Part shown: piece after piece, positions 53,128 through 63,518 of the stretch
Layout of the letters: every line of letters starts with the position of its first letter
How positions within the stretch are numbered: position 1 is the first letter of the stretch
Assembly: GCA_913057175.1 (NCBI GenBank)
Contig: CAJXNP010000008.1
Span: forward strand, 124,001-188,000
Reading direction: 5' to 3'
Origin: an uncultured Cytophagales bacterium
Lineage (GTDB): Bacteria > Bacteroidota > Bacteroidia > Cytophagales > Cyclobacteriaceae
Length of the DNA stretch: 64,000 nucleotides
Notes under the pieces: model-generated
Database searches by the model: none
What the model saw: the letters and a program-made list of their open reading frames with translations, nothing else
What the model was told of the DNA's origin: nothing
Translations under genes and position numbers: made by a program

Positions 53128-54233
53128 CTGACCAGATTCATTATTTCGTTAACAATATTTTCAGTCGCATGAGGTTGACCCATCTTTGCAATATTTTCTG
53201 ATAATTTCTGACATCGATCTGTATCATGGATCAATGACAGGGCTTCCTTCACCAGCTTTTCCTGGGCTTCTACATCCGGTACGATCAAAGCGGCATCTTT
53301 TTCTACCAAAGCCATGGCATTTTTTGTTTGATGATCTTCCGATACATTCGGGGAAGGAACAAAAATGACCGGCTTTCTCACCAGACAAAGCTCTGAAATG
53401 GATAATGCCCCTGCACGTGAGATTACCACATCAGAAACGGCATATGCCAAATCCATTTCTTTCATAAATTCTACTACGCGTAGATTTTCCTGATCGATAT
53501 CTTCCAGTTTCTTTTTGATATCATCAAAGTAAAATTTCCCCACTTGCCAGATTACCTGGATATCCGAATCCAAAAGATCCTGAATGCCTTTTAACAGGCT
53601 TTCATTAATTGTTCTGGCTCCAAGGCTGCCGCCCATAGCAAAAAGAACCTTCTTGGATTTTTCCAGTTTGAAGAAGTCAAGTGCTTTTTCTCTCTTCCCA
53701 GTGGTATCGACCATTTCCTTTCTGACTGGATTTCCAGTTATGACAATTTTATTGGCAGGAAAATACCTGTCCATATTCTCGTATGCCACGCATATCTTTT
53801 TGACTTTTTTGCCAAGCCATTTATTGGTCAGACCTGCGTAAGAATTCTGCTCCTGGATCAGACTTGGAATTCCCATATTGCTGGCCGCTCTTAAGAGTGG
53901 AGCGCTGGCATATCCACCAACACCGACTGCCACATCCGGCTTGAAATTCCTGATGATTTCCCTGGCCTTTCTGATGCTCGACAGCACTTTAAATGGAAAG
54001 GCAAGGTTCTTCAAAGTGAGCTTCCTTTGCAATCCCACAACCGGAAGTCCGATGATCTTGTAGCCAGCTTCAGGAACTTTGGTCATTTCCATTTTCCCCA
54101 AAGCGCCAACAAATAAGATCTCCACATCGATCAATACTTCCCTCAGCTGATTGGCAATAGCAACAGCCGGAAAGATATGGCCACCTGTCCCACCTCCGCT
54201 TATTATGATCCGATATGTTTTCTTATCATTCAT
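53124..54233 (-). CDS. murG: Undecaprenyl-PP-MurNAc-pentapeptide GlcNAc transferase MurG
   Basis: The 369-residue glycosyltransferase makes lipid II from lipid I on the inner face of the membrane. Motifs are SGGGTGGHIFPAVAIANQL at the N-terminus, the GVGGYASAPLLRAA loop, and MGGSLGARTINESL; RAGALSISEL near residue 270 binds UDP-GlcNAc. Adjacent to ftsW with no gap and overlapping murC by 4 bases. Confidence 0.97.
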   Translation of the reverse strand: MNDKKTYRIIISGGGTGGHIFPAVAIANQLREVLIDVEILFVGALGKMEMTKVPEAGYKIIGLPVVGLQRKLTLKNLAFPFKVLSSIRKAREIIRNFKPDVAVGVGGYASAPLLRAASNMGIPSLIQEQNSYAGLTNKWLGKKVKKICVAYENMDRYFPANKIVITGNPVRKEMVDTTGKREKALDFFKLEKSKKVLFAMGGSLGARTINESLLKGIQDLLDSDIQVIWQVGKFYFDDIKKKLEDIDQENLRVVEFMKEMDLAYAVSDVVISRAGALSISELCLVRKPVIFVPSPNVSEDHQTKNAMALVEKDAALIVPDVEAQEKLVKEALSLIHDTDRCQKLSENIAKMGQPHATENIVNEIMNLVR

Positions 54234-55397
54234 TTAAGCTGCGCTTGCTACTTTTTTAAATTCATTTGACCGACCGGCACTGGCATTCAGCTCTTCTATT
54301 TCACCCCTACTTACACTGAGGATAATTCCCAGAGAAATCCCTGTGAATAATAGAGAAGTTCCTCCCATACTTACCAGTGGCAAAGGCAATCCTGTGATAG
54401 GGATCAATCCGACCGAAACACAGATATTGGTCATTGCCTGCATGACAAGTGCAATACTGAGACCTGCTGACAATAATCCTCCAAAAGCCTTATTGCTTTG
54501 TGTTGAAGTTTTCATTCCCCGATATAAGAGGGCAACATAAAGAAGGATAACAATTGAGCCTCCAATCATTCCATACTCCTCGATAATGATCGAGAAAATA
54601 AAATCCGAGTATGGATGCGGCAAGAAATCTTTTGTTTCACTTTGACCTGGACCAGATCCTATTAAACCACCTTTTGCGATGGCAATGTAAGACTGTTGTG
54701 CCTGGTAGGGTACTTCAGTCGGGCTAAAGAAATCATTGAATCTGCTCACCACAGTATCTCCTCTTTGACCAATAGAGAATGCAATGGCACCTGCAAGTAT
54801 TCCCACGAAGAATAGCATGACCAAATATTTTATTGGTACCCTTCCAATAAAGAACAAAACCATGCAGGTAAAGAATAATAATGCTGCAGTAGACATATTA
54901 GTCATAGCGATCAGTCCGCAGATGACACCCACCCACATAAGCATGGGTATCAATGTGGCTTTAAAGTCATCAATATTTAATTGCCTTTTAGAAAGCATGG
55001 CTGCCAGATGAGAAATCAAAGCCAACTGAGCTAGATCAGATGGCTGGAATGTTTTGTTGATCAATGGGATGGTAATCCACCTAGAGGCATCGTTTAAATT
55101 CGTTCCGAATTGCCATGCAAATAATAGCAATGGAACAGACAACCACAGGGCAAATCTTGACAGCCGGGCATAATACCTGTAATCAATCTTATGTGCTCCC
55201 CACATCGCCACCAGGCTTAGCAACACCAGTAATCCATGACGAAACAAATAGTGCTCGGTATTTCCTTCCATGTACCGGTAGGCAAGTGTTCCCGTTGCGC
55301 TATAGACCACCAGAATGCTCAGAATGGACAATGCCAGTACAATCCCCCATATCACGGGGTCTCCCTTTAAGTTCTTATCTATCCATACCTTTATCAT
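54234..55397 (-). CDS. ftsW: FtsW, SEDS-family peptidoglycan glycosyltransferase
   Basis: The 387-residue membrane protein has about ten segments and the SEDS signatures DASRWITIP and GQSETKDFLPHPYSDFIFSI. FtsW polymerises lipid II at the septum with FtsI. Position between murD and murG supports FtsW rather than RodA. It overlaps murD by 4 bases and abuts murG directly. Confidence 0.95.
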   Translation of the reverse strand: MIKVWIDKNLKGDPVIWGIVLALSILSILVVYSATGTLAYRYMEGNTEHYLFRHGLLVLLSLVAMWGAHKIDYRYYARLSRFALWLSVPLLLFAWQFGTNLNDASRWITIPLINKTFQPSDLAQLALISHLAAMLSKRQLNIDDFKATLIPMLMWVGVICGLIAMTNMSTAALLFFTCMVLFFIGRVPIKYLVMLFFVGILAGAIAFSIGQRGDTVVSRFNDFFSPTEVPYQAQQSYIAIAKGGLIGSGPGQSETKDFLPHPYSDFIFSIIIEEYGMIGGSIVILLYVALLYRGMKTSTQSNKAFGGLLSAGLSIALVMQAMTNICVSVGLIPITGLPLPLVSMGGTSLLFTGISLGIILSVSRGEIEELNASAGRSNEFKKVASAA

Positions 55398-56755
55398 AAC
55401 ACCATCATTACATTTTTATCCTTTTCGCCTTGCAGGTCTTTCACCCTGCTTTTAAACTGATCACCCCTGTCCTCGTAATTCCTGAAAAGATCAAAACTTG
55501 CACAGGCAGGCGAAAGCAGCACTACATCACCTTTTTTGGCAATGGAGTGACACTTTTTAACCGCCTCTTCTATTCCATGTGTGTTGTACAAGGCCGAAAC
55601 CTTTGATTTAAAAAAGCTTAGTATTTTTTTATTATCTAGCCCCAGCGCTACGATCGCTTTCACTCCTTCTTTGACCAGATCTTCTATCAAAGTATAGTCA
55701 TTGCCCTTATCGGTACCTCCCATGACCAAAATAATAGGCTGATCAAAGCTTTGCAGCGCGTATTTGACCGCATCAACATTTGTTGCCTTAGAATCATTGT
55801 AATATCTGGCTCCATTGATCTCTGCGACAAACTCCAGTCTGTGTGGTGCATTCTTGAATGATCGAATGGATTCGAATATCTGTCCATAGCCTAACCCAAG
55901 ATGACGACACGCCTCCACAGCGCTCATCATATTGAGGTAATTGTGCGGGCCTCTTAGAGGCAGATTTTCAACTGCCGATTTAAATTCGCTGAAAACCAAC
56001 GAATCACCATTGAAATAGGCCATTGCTTTATCATTCCCGGAAGCGGAAATTGTTACCTGCTTTGGCTTGCCATGGATTTGGTTGAGGTTATTCACAATAT
56101 TCTCATCATCAGAATTGTAGATAAACCGGCAATCTTCATCCATGTTTTGGGTAATCCTGAATTTGGATGAAACATACTTGCTCATATCGTTATCATATCT
56201 GTTAAGATGATCCGGAGTAATGTTCAATAACACGCCCACATCCAGACGTGTATCAAACATACCATCCAGCTGGAAACTGCTGATTTCCAAAACATAGACA
56301 TCATAACTTTTGTCATAAACCTGTTTAGCAAAGCCGAAGCCGACATTTCCGGCCAGTCCCACGTTTAATCCATTATTTTTCAAGATGTGGTAGGTTAAAA
56401 GGGTTGTGGTGGTTTTGCCGTTTGTTCCTGTAATCGCAATGAGTTTTGCATCAGTATGTTTCGCTGCAAATTCAATTTCCGATATCACAGGAATGTTTTT
56501 ACCGGCTGCCTGGGTGATGATTTTAGCTGAATCCGGTATTCCGGGGCTTTTAATGATCTCATCAGCATTAAGGATCATATCTTCAGAATGAACCTTCTCC
56601 TCAAACATGATACTGTGTTCATCCAATAGTGATTTATAAAGAGGGTCAATGGCGCCATTATCGGACACAAAGACATCATATCCCTGCTTTTTAGCAAGCA
56701 ATGCTGCTCCTGCTCCGCTTTCTCCTGCACCCAATATGACGATCCTTTTACTCAT
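55394..56755 (-). CDS. murD: UDP-N-acetylmuramoylalanine--D-glutamate ligase MurD
   Basis: The 453-residue ligase adds D-glutamate. The start RIVILGAGESGAGAALLA binds UDP, the ATP loop is AITGTNGKTTTTLLTYHI and NITPDHLNRYDNDM and YYNDSKATNVDAVKYAL are typical MurD segments. It begins directly after mraY and overlaps ftsW by 4 bases. Confidence 0.97.
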   Translation of the reverse strand: MSKRIVILGAGESGAGAALLAKKQGYDVFVSDNGAIDPLYKSLLDEHSIMFEEKVHSEDMILNADEIIKSPGIPDSAKIITQAAGKNIPVISEIEFAAKHTDAKLIAITGTNGKTTTTLLTYHILKNNGLNVGLAGNVGFGFAKQVYDKSYDVYVLEISSFQLDGMFDTRLDVGVLLNITPDHLNRYDNDMSKYVSSKFRITQNMDEDCRFIYNSDDENIVNNLNQIHGKPKQVTISASGNDKAMAYFNGDSLVFSEFKSAVENLPLRGPHNYLNMMSAVEACRHLGLGYGQIFESIRSFKNAPHRLEFVAEINGARYYNDSKATNVDAVKYALQSFDQPIILVMGGTDKGNDYTLIEDLVKEGVKAIVALGLDNKKILSFFKSKVSALYNTHGIEEAVKKCHSIAKKGDVVLLSPACASFDLFRNYEDRGDQFKSRVKDLQGEKDKNVMMVL

Positions 56756-57976
56756 TTATCTCAGTTTTAATGTTGCCAGGGTGATGATGGCCAGCAAAAT
56801 GCCAACGATCCAAAACCGGGTGACAATTTTTGCTTCGTGTAAATTCTTTTTTTGATAGTGGTGATGAAGGGGTGACATCAAAAATATCCTTCGTCCTTCA
56901 CCATATTTCTTTTTTGTGTATTTAAACCATGACACCTGCAGGATAACAGACAAATTTTCAATGACGAATATTCCACACAATACCGGCAGGAGAATTTCCT
57001 TCCTGACAATCAACGCCAAAACAGCTATGATGGCACCCAGGGAAAGGCTACCGGTATCTCCCATAAATACCTGTGCCGGGTACGTGTTATACCACAGAAA
57101 ACCGATACAGGCTCCTACAAAAGCAGCACAAAAGATCACCAGCTCTCCTGAAAGCGGTATGTACATGATGTTGAGATAATCGGAGAAAATGACGTTACCG
57201 GATAAGTAGGCAAAAATGGCCAAAGTCAGCCCGATTATCGCGGATGAACCCGCCGCCAATCCATCGATCCCATCAGTGATATTCGCTCCGTTTGAAATAG
57301 CCATTACCACCAGGATGACAATGATCACATAGATAATTGAGGTCAGGTTTTCATTTAATCCAAGAAATGAAAAAAGCTTGGCGTAGTCGAGTTCGTTGTT
57401 CTTTACAAACGGAATTGTTGTCTTTGTGGATTTCACGTCTTGATAACTCAACTCGGAGATATCCACGCCAAGCGTAATGGTCTGACCAGGATCAAATTCA
57501 CGGACTACCACATCAGAGTGGAAGTAGAGGGTTAATCCGACAATTATTCCCAGGCCAAGTTGACCCATTAGTTTAAACTTACCCCTCAGGCCTTCCTTGT
57601 TTTTCTTAAATACTTTTATGTAATCATCCAAAAACCCAATGCATCCCATCCACACAGTAGACATGATCATCAAGGCGATGTAGATGTTTTCCAATCTCGC
57701 GAATAATATTGTTGGTATGATGATAGCGGAAATGATGATCAATCCACCCATGGTAGGTGTCCCTTTCTTTTCCATCTGCCCTTCCAAACCCAAATCACGG
57801 ATGCTCTCCCCAACCTGTCTTTTTCTCAGGAAATTGATCAGAGCCTTGCCGAAAGTAATGGTGATGATCAGTGAGATCAAAGCAGCCATACCCGCCCTGA
57901 AGGAAATGTATTTAAACACTCCTGCACCGGTCAGGTCGTATTGAGTATCCAAAAAATCAAATAACTCGTACAGCAT
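56756..57976 (-). CDS. mraY: Phospho-N-acetylmuramoyl-pentapeptide transferase MraY
   Basis: The 406-residue membrane enzyme makes lipid I. Conserved motifs: [13 protein letters not shown], the aspartate loop [25 protein letters not shown] and the [10 protein letters not shown] triple histidine. It is about 45 residues longer than E. coli MraY because of an insertion near residues 165-210 ([20 protein letters not shown]), as in other Bacteroidota. Start overlaps the murE stop by one base. Confidence 0.97.
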   Translation of the reverse strand: MLYELFDFLDTQYDLTGAGVFKYISFRAGMAALISLIITITFGKALINFLRKRQVGESIRDLGLEGQMEKKGTPTMGGLIIISAIIIPTILFARLENIYIALMIMSTVWMGCIGFLDDYIKVFKKNKEGLRGKFKLMGQLGLGIIVGLTLYFHSDVVVREFDPGQTITLGVDISELSYQDVKSTKTTIPFVKNNELDYAKLFSFLGLNENLTSIIYVIIVILVVMAISNGANITDGIDGLAAGSSAIIGLTLAIFAYLSGNVIFSDYLNIMYIPLSGELVIFCAAFVGACIGFLWYNTYPAQVFMGDTGSLSLGAIIAVLALIVRKEILLPVLCGIFVIENLSVILQVSWFKYTKKKYGEGRRIFLMSPLHHHYQKKNLHEAKIVTRFWIVGILLAIITLATLKLR

Positions 57977-59457
57977 TATTCGTTCTTTTCATTTCCATTG
58001 AAAATCAGGCTGATCATTTCTTTCAGCACTTTTTCATCATCAAATTCATATTTGACACCTTTAACTTCCTGGTAATTTTCATGACCTTTCCCCGCTACCA
58101 GAATAATATCCTCTGCTTCCGCCATGGAAACAGCAGTTTTTATCGCTTCTTTTCGGTCGGTAATTACCAAAGTCTTTTTATAATCGGATGGCTTTACGCC
58201 TTCCTGTATTTGTTTGATTATTTCTTCCGGTTCCTCGTCGCGGGGATTGTCAGATGTAATGATGACCTTATCGCTGTATTTACATGCGATATCACCCATC
58301 AAAGGCCGCTTTTCCTTGTCCCTGTTCCCTCCACATCCAAAAACCGTAATGAGCTTCTCATTTCTTGTCCGGATACTTTGGATGGTCTTCAATACATTTT
58401 CCAGTGCATCGGGTGTATGTGCATAATCAACAATAGCAATAACACCTGCGTCATTTTGTACCGTCTCAAATCTTCCTTTTGCAGTTTTTACCTTTGAAAG
58501 TTGTGTGAGAATTTCTTCAGGATCTTCATCCAGCAAGGTTGCCATTCCGATGACAGCCAAAAGGTTGTAAGCGCTGAATTCCCCTACCAGGCTAAACCAA
58601 ATGCTTTGATTATTGATATCAAGCTCCAACCCCTGAAAAGTATTTGACAGGATCTTCGCCTTGAAGTCTGCCATGCTTTTCAGGCCATAGGTGAATTTAT
58701 GGCTTTTGGTATTCTGGATCATAATCCTTCCTCTCCTGTCATCAACATTGACTAGAGAAAAAGAGGGGGCCGGCAGTTCGTCAAAAAACTTTTTCTTAAC
58801 CTTTATGTATTCATCAAAGGTTTTGTGATAATCAAGGTGATCATGTGTGATATTCGTGAAAATGGCCCCCTTAAATGTCAATCCAGCGATGCGACGCTGG
58901 TGGATGGAATGTGAGCTCACTTCCATAAAACAGTGAGTACATCCCTTGACCACCATTTGCGCCAGCAGCTTGTTCAGCTGCTTTGCATCTCCTGTTGTGT
59001 GAGTAGAAAAGATAATTTCTTCGTCAATTTTATTTTGTACGGTGCTCATGAGCCCCGTTTTGTATCCCAAATTTCTAAACAACTGATAAAGCAAGGTGGC
59101 AACACTTGTTTTCCCATTCGTTCCTGTTACACCCACAAGAGTTAATTTCGCGGATGGATTGCCGTAAAAATTGGAACACATAATGCCCAAAGCCCCTGCA
59201 CTATCCTTCACCTGGACAAAGGTTACATCGGATTTGTGGTGCTCATTCCACTCTTCCGCAATGATGGCACTTGCTCCTTTTTCAATTGCTTTATCTATGT
59301 ATTCATGACCATCGACATGCGTTCCTTTTACTGCGACAAATAAATCACCAACATTCACCTGCCGGGAATCGAACTGGATCTCATTCACAGCGATGCTCAT
59401 ATCGCCACTGGTAGCAACTAAAGGAACTTTGTACAGTATGTCTTTTAATAAAGCCAT
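57976..59457 (-). CDS. murE: UDP-MurNAc-tripeptide synthetase MurE, meso-DAP type
   Basis: The 493-residue ligase adds the third residue of the stem peptide. The ATP loop is [15 protein letters not shown], and the DNPR motif in [13 protein letters not shown] marks enzymes that add meso-diaminopimelate rather than lysine. It overlaps both ftsI and mraY by one base. [20 protein letters not shown] carries the conserved carbamylated-lysine region. Confidence 0.97.
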   Translation of the reverse strand: MALLKDILYKVPLVATSGDMSIAVNEIQFDSRQVNVGDLFVAVKGTHVDGHEYIDKAIEKGASAIIAEEWNEHHKSDVTFVQVKDSAGALGIMCSNFYGNPSAKLTLVGVTGTNGKTSVATLLYQLFRNLGYKTGLMSTVQNKIDEEIIFSTHTTGDAKQLNKLLAQMVVKGCTHCFMEVSSHSIHQRRIAGLTFKGAIFTNITHDHLDYHKTFDEYIKVKKKFFDELPAPSFSLVNVDDRRGRIMIQNTKSHKFTYGLKSMADFKAKILSNTFQGLELDINNQSIWFSLVGEFSAYNLLAVIGMATLLDEDPEEILTQLSKVKTAKGRFETVQNDAGVIAIVDYAHTPDALENVLKTIQSIRTRNEKLITVFGCGGNRDKEKRPLMGDIACKYSDKVIITSDNPRDEEPEEIIKQIQEGVKPSDYKKTLVITDRKEAIKTAVSMAEAEDIILVAGKGHENYQEVKGVKYEFDDEKVLKEMISLIFNGNEKNE

Positions 59458-61547
59458 TAACTTAGTTTCAGTGTTATTTTGGAACCATGACTTACCTTTC
59501 TTCCAGGCAACTGAGATTGCTCCTGCACCCTTCCGGATCCCTGGTATTCAACCGATAATCCCTGGTTTTCTAAAATGAAAATAGCGTCCCGGAGGGTCAT
59601 CCCTAACACGTTAGGTACGACCCCGGGAGCTATTCCATTAGTAGTCCATAACACAGCATTATCTTTGACCTGGGTTCTCACCCATTCTTCTTCTGTTGAT
59701 GAATTGTTTAATATGTTCAGCTCTTCACAGATCAACTCTAACTCTTCCTTGTTTCCAGCCTTAATGACCGGGAATACATCTTCTTCAACCTGCGCAAACT
59801 CAAATGGGGCATGAACATCAATGTTTTTTGCATAGATCATATCTGCAATTTCCTTGAACACAGGAGCTGCAACACTTGCTCCATATTGGAAAACTCCTTT
59901 CGGTTCATTGATCACTACTATGCAGCTATACATGGGTTTGTCGGCAGGAAAATACCCAGCAAACGATGTATAATATTTTCTTGTATACCTTCCGTTTCTG
60001 ATCACCTGGGCAGTACCTGTTTTACCGGCAATTTTAAAAGGAGAATCCTTGATATTACTAGCTGTTCCTCTCTCAACCACGCCTTCTAATAATGATCTGA
60101 CTTCTTCCAGGGTCTTATCCGAGCATATGCTTCTTTTCAAAACTTCTGATTCAAATTCCTGTATTTCCTGATCTGCTCTCCGTACTTCTTTCACAATGAC
60201 TGGTTGAATGAGTTTGCCATCATTGGCAATTGCATTGTAGAAAGCGAGGATTTGTAGAGGAGTCAATTCCAATTCGTAACCAATGGACATCCATGGTAAG
60301 GATATACCACTCCATGAAGGATCGGACGTTTCTTTTATTCTGGGAATTCCTTCTCCAATCATTTGAAAACCAAGAGGCTGATCCAAATGCATTTCTTTCA
60401 GGTATTCAATAAAACGCTCAGGATTATCACCAAAGTGGTTGTAGATCATTTTAGAGATGGCAATGTTGGAAGATAATTCAAATGCATCCCGAACTGACAT
60501 CTTACCATAGCCTCCCGGCTTATGATCTCGCATTTCATTGTTGTAGAATTTATAAACACCATCTCCGGTATCAATCGAGTCGCTCAGTTTTAGCTTTGTA
60601 TCTTCCAATAAAGCAATCATAGAAGCCAGCTTAAATGTTGATCCCGGATCGTGAAGACCCTGAACCGCATAATTATAAACTTCCCTGTATTTCGTATAAT
60701 CAGTATTGGCTTTAAGATTGGATATGGCTTTGATCTCACCGGTTTGTACTTCCATTACCACCACACAACCATATTCCGCACGATGTTTTTGCAATGCCCT
60801 CAATAAAGCAGATTCCGCAACATCCTGTAAATTCACATCGAGGGTGGTAACAATATCGTACCCGTCTTTTGGCCGGATCTCTGTACCATCGTATTCCGGT
60901 CTCCATTTTCCTCCTGCCACTTTTCTGTAAAGTGATCGACCCGCAGTTCCAGCCAATTGTTTGTTGAAGCTATATTCCAGTCCGGCGCCATTATTATTTT
61001 CATTGATGAATCCAATAGTCCGGTATCCCAGATATGAAAATGGTCGAATCCTTCGATTCATCTTTTCAAATATTACCCCGCCTTTGAGCCTTCCTTCCCT
61101 GAACAGTGGCCATTCTGAAATGACCTTTTTATCCTGATAATCAATTAAATTCCGGTTCAAAATCAAATATCTTCGGTTAGAAAGACGTGCATCGATCATC
61201 TTTCTTTTGTAATAGTTTTTGCTTTGATCCCCGAAAAACCTGGATAATTTTAGTGCTAATGAATCTGCGCTTTTATTAAAAAGATCATCTGAAGCGACAG
61301 TCGGATCGAATGCCAACCTGTAGAGCGGGAGCGATGTGGCAAGCAAGCTTCCATTATCAGAATAGATATTACCCCTTGTCGCGGCAACATTCTGATATTT
61401 TAAACCGATCTCATCTGCCATCTCGGTCCATTTTTCTCCCTCCACGTATTGCAATTCACCAATCCTGACAACTACGATGGTCGCCACCAGGCAAATGATG
61501 ATGAATACAATGCGCACACGGAATATAATGGACTTCCTGATGTTCAC
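59457..61547 (-). CDS. ftsI: Septal transpeptidase FtsI (class B PBP) with PASTA domain
   Basis: The 696-residue protein has an N-terminal membrane anchor (residues 8-27), a dimerisation domain, and a transpeptidase domain with active serine in DPGSTFKLAS (S303, K306), SSN in ELSSNIAISK, and KTG at residues 509-511. A PASTA domain fills the last 70 residues (VPNVLGMTLRDAIFILENQG). It crosslinks septal peptidoglycan. It overlaps ftsL by 4 bases and murE by one. Confidence 0.96.
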   Translation of the reverse strand: MNIRKSIIFRVRIVFIIICLVATIVVVRIGELQYVEGEKWTEMADEIGLKYQNVAATRGNIYSDNGSLLATSLPLYRLAFDPTVASDDLFNKSADSLALKLSRFFGDQSKNYYKRKMIDARLSNRRYLILNRNLIDYQDKKVISEWPLFREGRLKGGVIFEKMNRRIRPFSYLGYRTIGFINENNNGAGLEYSFNKQLAGTAGRSLYRKVAGGKWRPEYDGTEIRPKDGYDIVTTLDVNLQDVAESALLRALQKHRAEYGCVVVMEVQTGEIKAISNLKANTDYTKYREVYNYAVQGLHDPGSTFKLASMIALLEDTKLKLSDSIDTGDGVYKFYNNEMRDHKPGGYGKMSVRDAFELSSNIAISKMIYNHFGDNPERFIEYLKEMHLDQPLGFQMIGEGIPRIKETSDPSWSGISLPWMSIGYELELTPLQILAFYNAIANDGKLIQPVIVKEVRRADQEIQEFESEVLKRSICSDKTLEEVRSLLEGVVERGTASNIKDSPFKIAGKTGTAQVIRNGRYTRKYYTSFAGYFPADKPMYSCIVVINEPKGVFQYGASVAAPVFKEIADMIYAKNIDVHAPFEFAQVEEDVFPVIKAGNKEELELICEELNILNNSSTEEEWVRTQVKDNAVLWTTNGIAPGVVPNVLGMTLRDAIFILENQGLSVEYQGSGRVQEQSQLPGRKVSHGSKITLKLS

Positions 61548-61903
61548 TCTATAATTATTTTAAAAGGTGGTTTTTTACTTTCTTCCAAATCTATTTCCTT
61601 AACTTTTTTAGCCACTTCAGATTGCTTTCCAGCAAACATATAATCTGCTTTCAGACTCGTATAATCTGCTCTGAGCTCTTCTACCTCTACCTCCAGCTTT
61701 TCAATGTCTCGTATGGTTTTTTCGGCAAAATGAGTATTACCGATGTAGAAAATCCCAATGAAAGTGAGGTAAACTACATGCGGAATGTACTTTGACGGAA
61801 TACCATCATTAAATAAGGTAGACACCTTCAGGCTCTCCAGAATTGAGAAGAAGCTCCTTGTTCCTCCTTCCCCCTTTTTGATTTTAAATGTATTCTGGCT
61901 CAT
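61544..61903 (-). CDS. ftsL: FtsL-like divisome protein
   Basis: The 119-residue protein has one membrane segment at about residues 41-57 (IPHVVYLTFIGIFYIGN) followed by a coiled coil (IRDIEKLEVEVEELRADYTS), the layout of FtsL. Sequence similarity to E. coli FtsL is not visible, as usual; the call rests on topology and position between rsmH and ftsI. It overlaps ftsI by 4 bases. Confidence 0.85.
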   Translation of the reverse strand: MSQNTFKIKKGEGGTRSFFSILESLKVSTLFNDGIPSKYIPHVVYLTFIGIFYIGNTHFAEKTIRDIEKLEVEVEELRADYTSLKADYMFAGKQSEVAKKVKEIDLEESKKPPFKIIIE

Positions 61904-61908
61904 TCTTC

Positions 61909-62814
61909 TTATAATTTTTCTCCTACTCTCAGCTTTGCGCTTCTCGCTCGGCTGTTTTCGGCTATCTCTTCATCCGAAGGCACAATCGGTTTTCTGAAAA
62001 CCGGGGTCATCGGCTTGATCTCATTTCCATAAAGATCTTTTTCCACCAAGCCCTGGAACTTCCCACGCTGGATAAAATACTTAACCAGCCGGTCCTCAAG
62101 ACTGTGATAGGAGATGATCGATAATCGACCTCCTGGTTTCAATATATCAACGGCAGCAGTAAGCATATCTTTCAAAGATTCCAGTTCATCATTTACCTCA
62201 ATTCTCAACGCCTGAAAAACCTGTGCGAAATATTTATTTTCTCGGTTTCTCGGTGCATATTTTTCAAGAATTAATTTCAAATCAGAAACGGTTCTTATTG
62301 GCACATTTGCTCTGGCTGTGACAATCGCTTCAGCCAACGTCTTCGCATTCTTTACTTCGCCATACATCCCGAATATTCTCTGGAGCTCGTCCTGAGAATA
62401 ATTCTGAATGATCTTTCTGGCTGTCAATGTCCCCTTTTGGTCCATTCTCATATCCAACTCGGCATCAAACCGTGTGGAAAAACCTCTTTCGGCTTTGTTT
62501 ATCTGGTGAGATGAAATCCCCAAATCGGCCAATACCCCATCCACACTTGCGACCTTCATCATTTTCAGATATTTATTAAAAAACCTGAAATTGGCCTTTA
62601 CGAATTGAAACGACTTACTTGTTACTCTCAGTGCATTCTGCTCGGCATCCGGATCCTGATCAAAAGCGATGAGCTTCCCTTCCTTTAAATGTTCAAGGAT
62701 CGCCATTGAATGGCCACCTCCGCCAAAAGTCAGATCCACATAAATTCCATTAGGCTTAATATTCAAAGCCTCAATGGACTCTCGCAATAACACTGGACGA
62801 TGGTAAGACGACAT
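61909..62814 (-). CDS. rsmH: 16S rRNA m4C1402 methyltransferase RsmH
   Basis: The 301-residue enzyme methylates N4 of C1402 in 16S rRNA. The SAM site is YVDLTFGGGGHSMAILEHL and the catalytic loop GVLADLGISSHQINKAERGF; NPRSRSAK-type end is present as NSRARSAKLRVGEKL. It lies 5 bases after mraZ and 5 before ftsL. Confidence 0.97.
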   Translation of the reverse strand: MSSYHRPVLLRESIEALNIKPNGIYVDLTFGGGGHSMAILEHLKEGKLIAFDQDPDAEQNALRVTSKSFQFVKANFRFFNKYLKMMKVASVDGVLADLGISSHQINKAERGFSTRFDAELDMRMDQKGTLTARKIIQNYSQDELQRIFGMYGEVKNAKTLAEAIVTARANVPIRTVSDLKLILEKYAPRNRENKYFAQVFQALRIEVNDELESLKDMLTAAVDILKPGGRLSIISYHSLEDRLVKYFIQRGKFQGLVEKDLYGNEIKPMTPVFRKPIVPSDEEIAENSRARSAKLRVGEKL

Positions 62815-62819
62815 ACATC

Positions 62820-63263
62820 TTATTCGTTAAGGTGTTTTTGTGCTAATTCAGAGAACTTATTATTATCGTTTATCAGATAATCTTCGTACTGACCCGTATT
62901 CCAGATTTCTACCCTGTTGCCCATTCCTACCAAAACCACTTCCTTTTCAAGGTTTGCATACTTGATCATGGATTTTGGCAATAACAGCCGACCGGCACTG
63001 TCCAGATCTATTTCCGATACCCTTCTAAAAAAATTTCTCTGCAGCTGTCTGAACTCAGGATTGAATTCGTTAAGCGAGGCTATACGGGAGTATATTTTTT
63101 TGTATTCCACAACCGAATAAAGCACTAAACATGGCTCTATTCCCTGCATGACAACCACCTGATTACCAGATGACTCCGGTAACCTGACCTTGATCTTGGC
63201 CGGCAATACCATGCGCCCTTTGGCATCGAGTTTACATTCATATTCTCCTGTAAATAATGACAT
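62820..63263 (-). CDS. mraZ: Transcriptional regulator MraZ
   Basis: The 147-residue protein has two AbrB-like halves with the DARGR-type motifs LDAKGRMVLPAKIK near residue 13 and LDSAGRLLLPKSMI near residue 90. MraZ forms a ring and represses its own division cluster by binding TGGG-type direct repeats upstream. Such repeats are present here at 63320-63336 and 63377-63398. First gene of the division cluster. Confidence 0.97.
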   Translation of the reverse strand: MSLFTGEYECKLDAKGRMVLPAKIKVRLPESSGNQVVVMQGIEPCLVLYSVVEYKKIYSRIASLNEFNPEFRQLQRNFFRRVSEIDLDSAGRLLLPKSMIKYANLEKEVVLVGMGNRVEIWNTGQYEDYLINDNNKFSELAQKHLNE

Positions 63264-63293
63264 GCTGTTATGGAAACTACTTTTCTAATCTTA

Positions 63294-63323
63294 CAAAGAT
63301 ATGGACAAAATAAACAATTCCAA
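63294..63323 (-). promoter_or_regulatory. Division cluster promoter (PmraZ)
   Basis: On the minus strand TTGG (63320-63323) is followed after 18 bases by TATCTTTG (63294-63301), an exact TAnnTTTG -7 box with good -33 spacing. Transcription would start near 63287, about 24 bases before the mraZ ATG. The -33 element lies inside the proximal MraZ box. Confidence 0.75.
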
Positions 63324-63398
63324 CCACTTTCTCCCACATTACAACACTTTTTTCCATATTTTATTACATTTTTTCGCCATCTTTCCCACTTTCCTCCA
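63320..63398 (-). promoter_or_regulatory. MraZ-box-like direct repeats
   Basis: On the minus strand the distal group (63377-63398) reads TGGAG, five bases, TGGGA, four bases, TGG; the proximal group (63320-63336) reads TGGGA, five bases, TGGTT. The 13-base cores TGGAGGAAAGTGG and TGGGAGAAAGTGG differ at two positions. TGG repeats at 9-10 base steps are how MraZ sites look in E. coli (TGGGN at 10-base steps). Confidence 0.65.
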
Positions 63399-63518
63399 AA
63401 AAGACTTTATTGGTCTTCCAGATTGCCAAAGCCAATCCAGCTTATAGTTGATTTTTGAAACAAAAGGCTGAAAAATTTCTTTTAATGAATGAATGCCTTT
63501 TTCTTTGGCAAATCAAAA

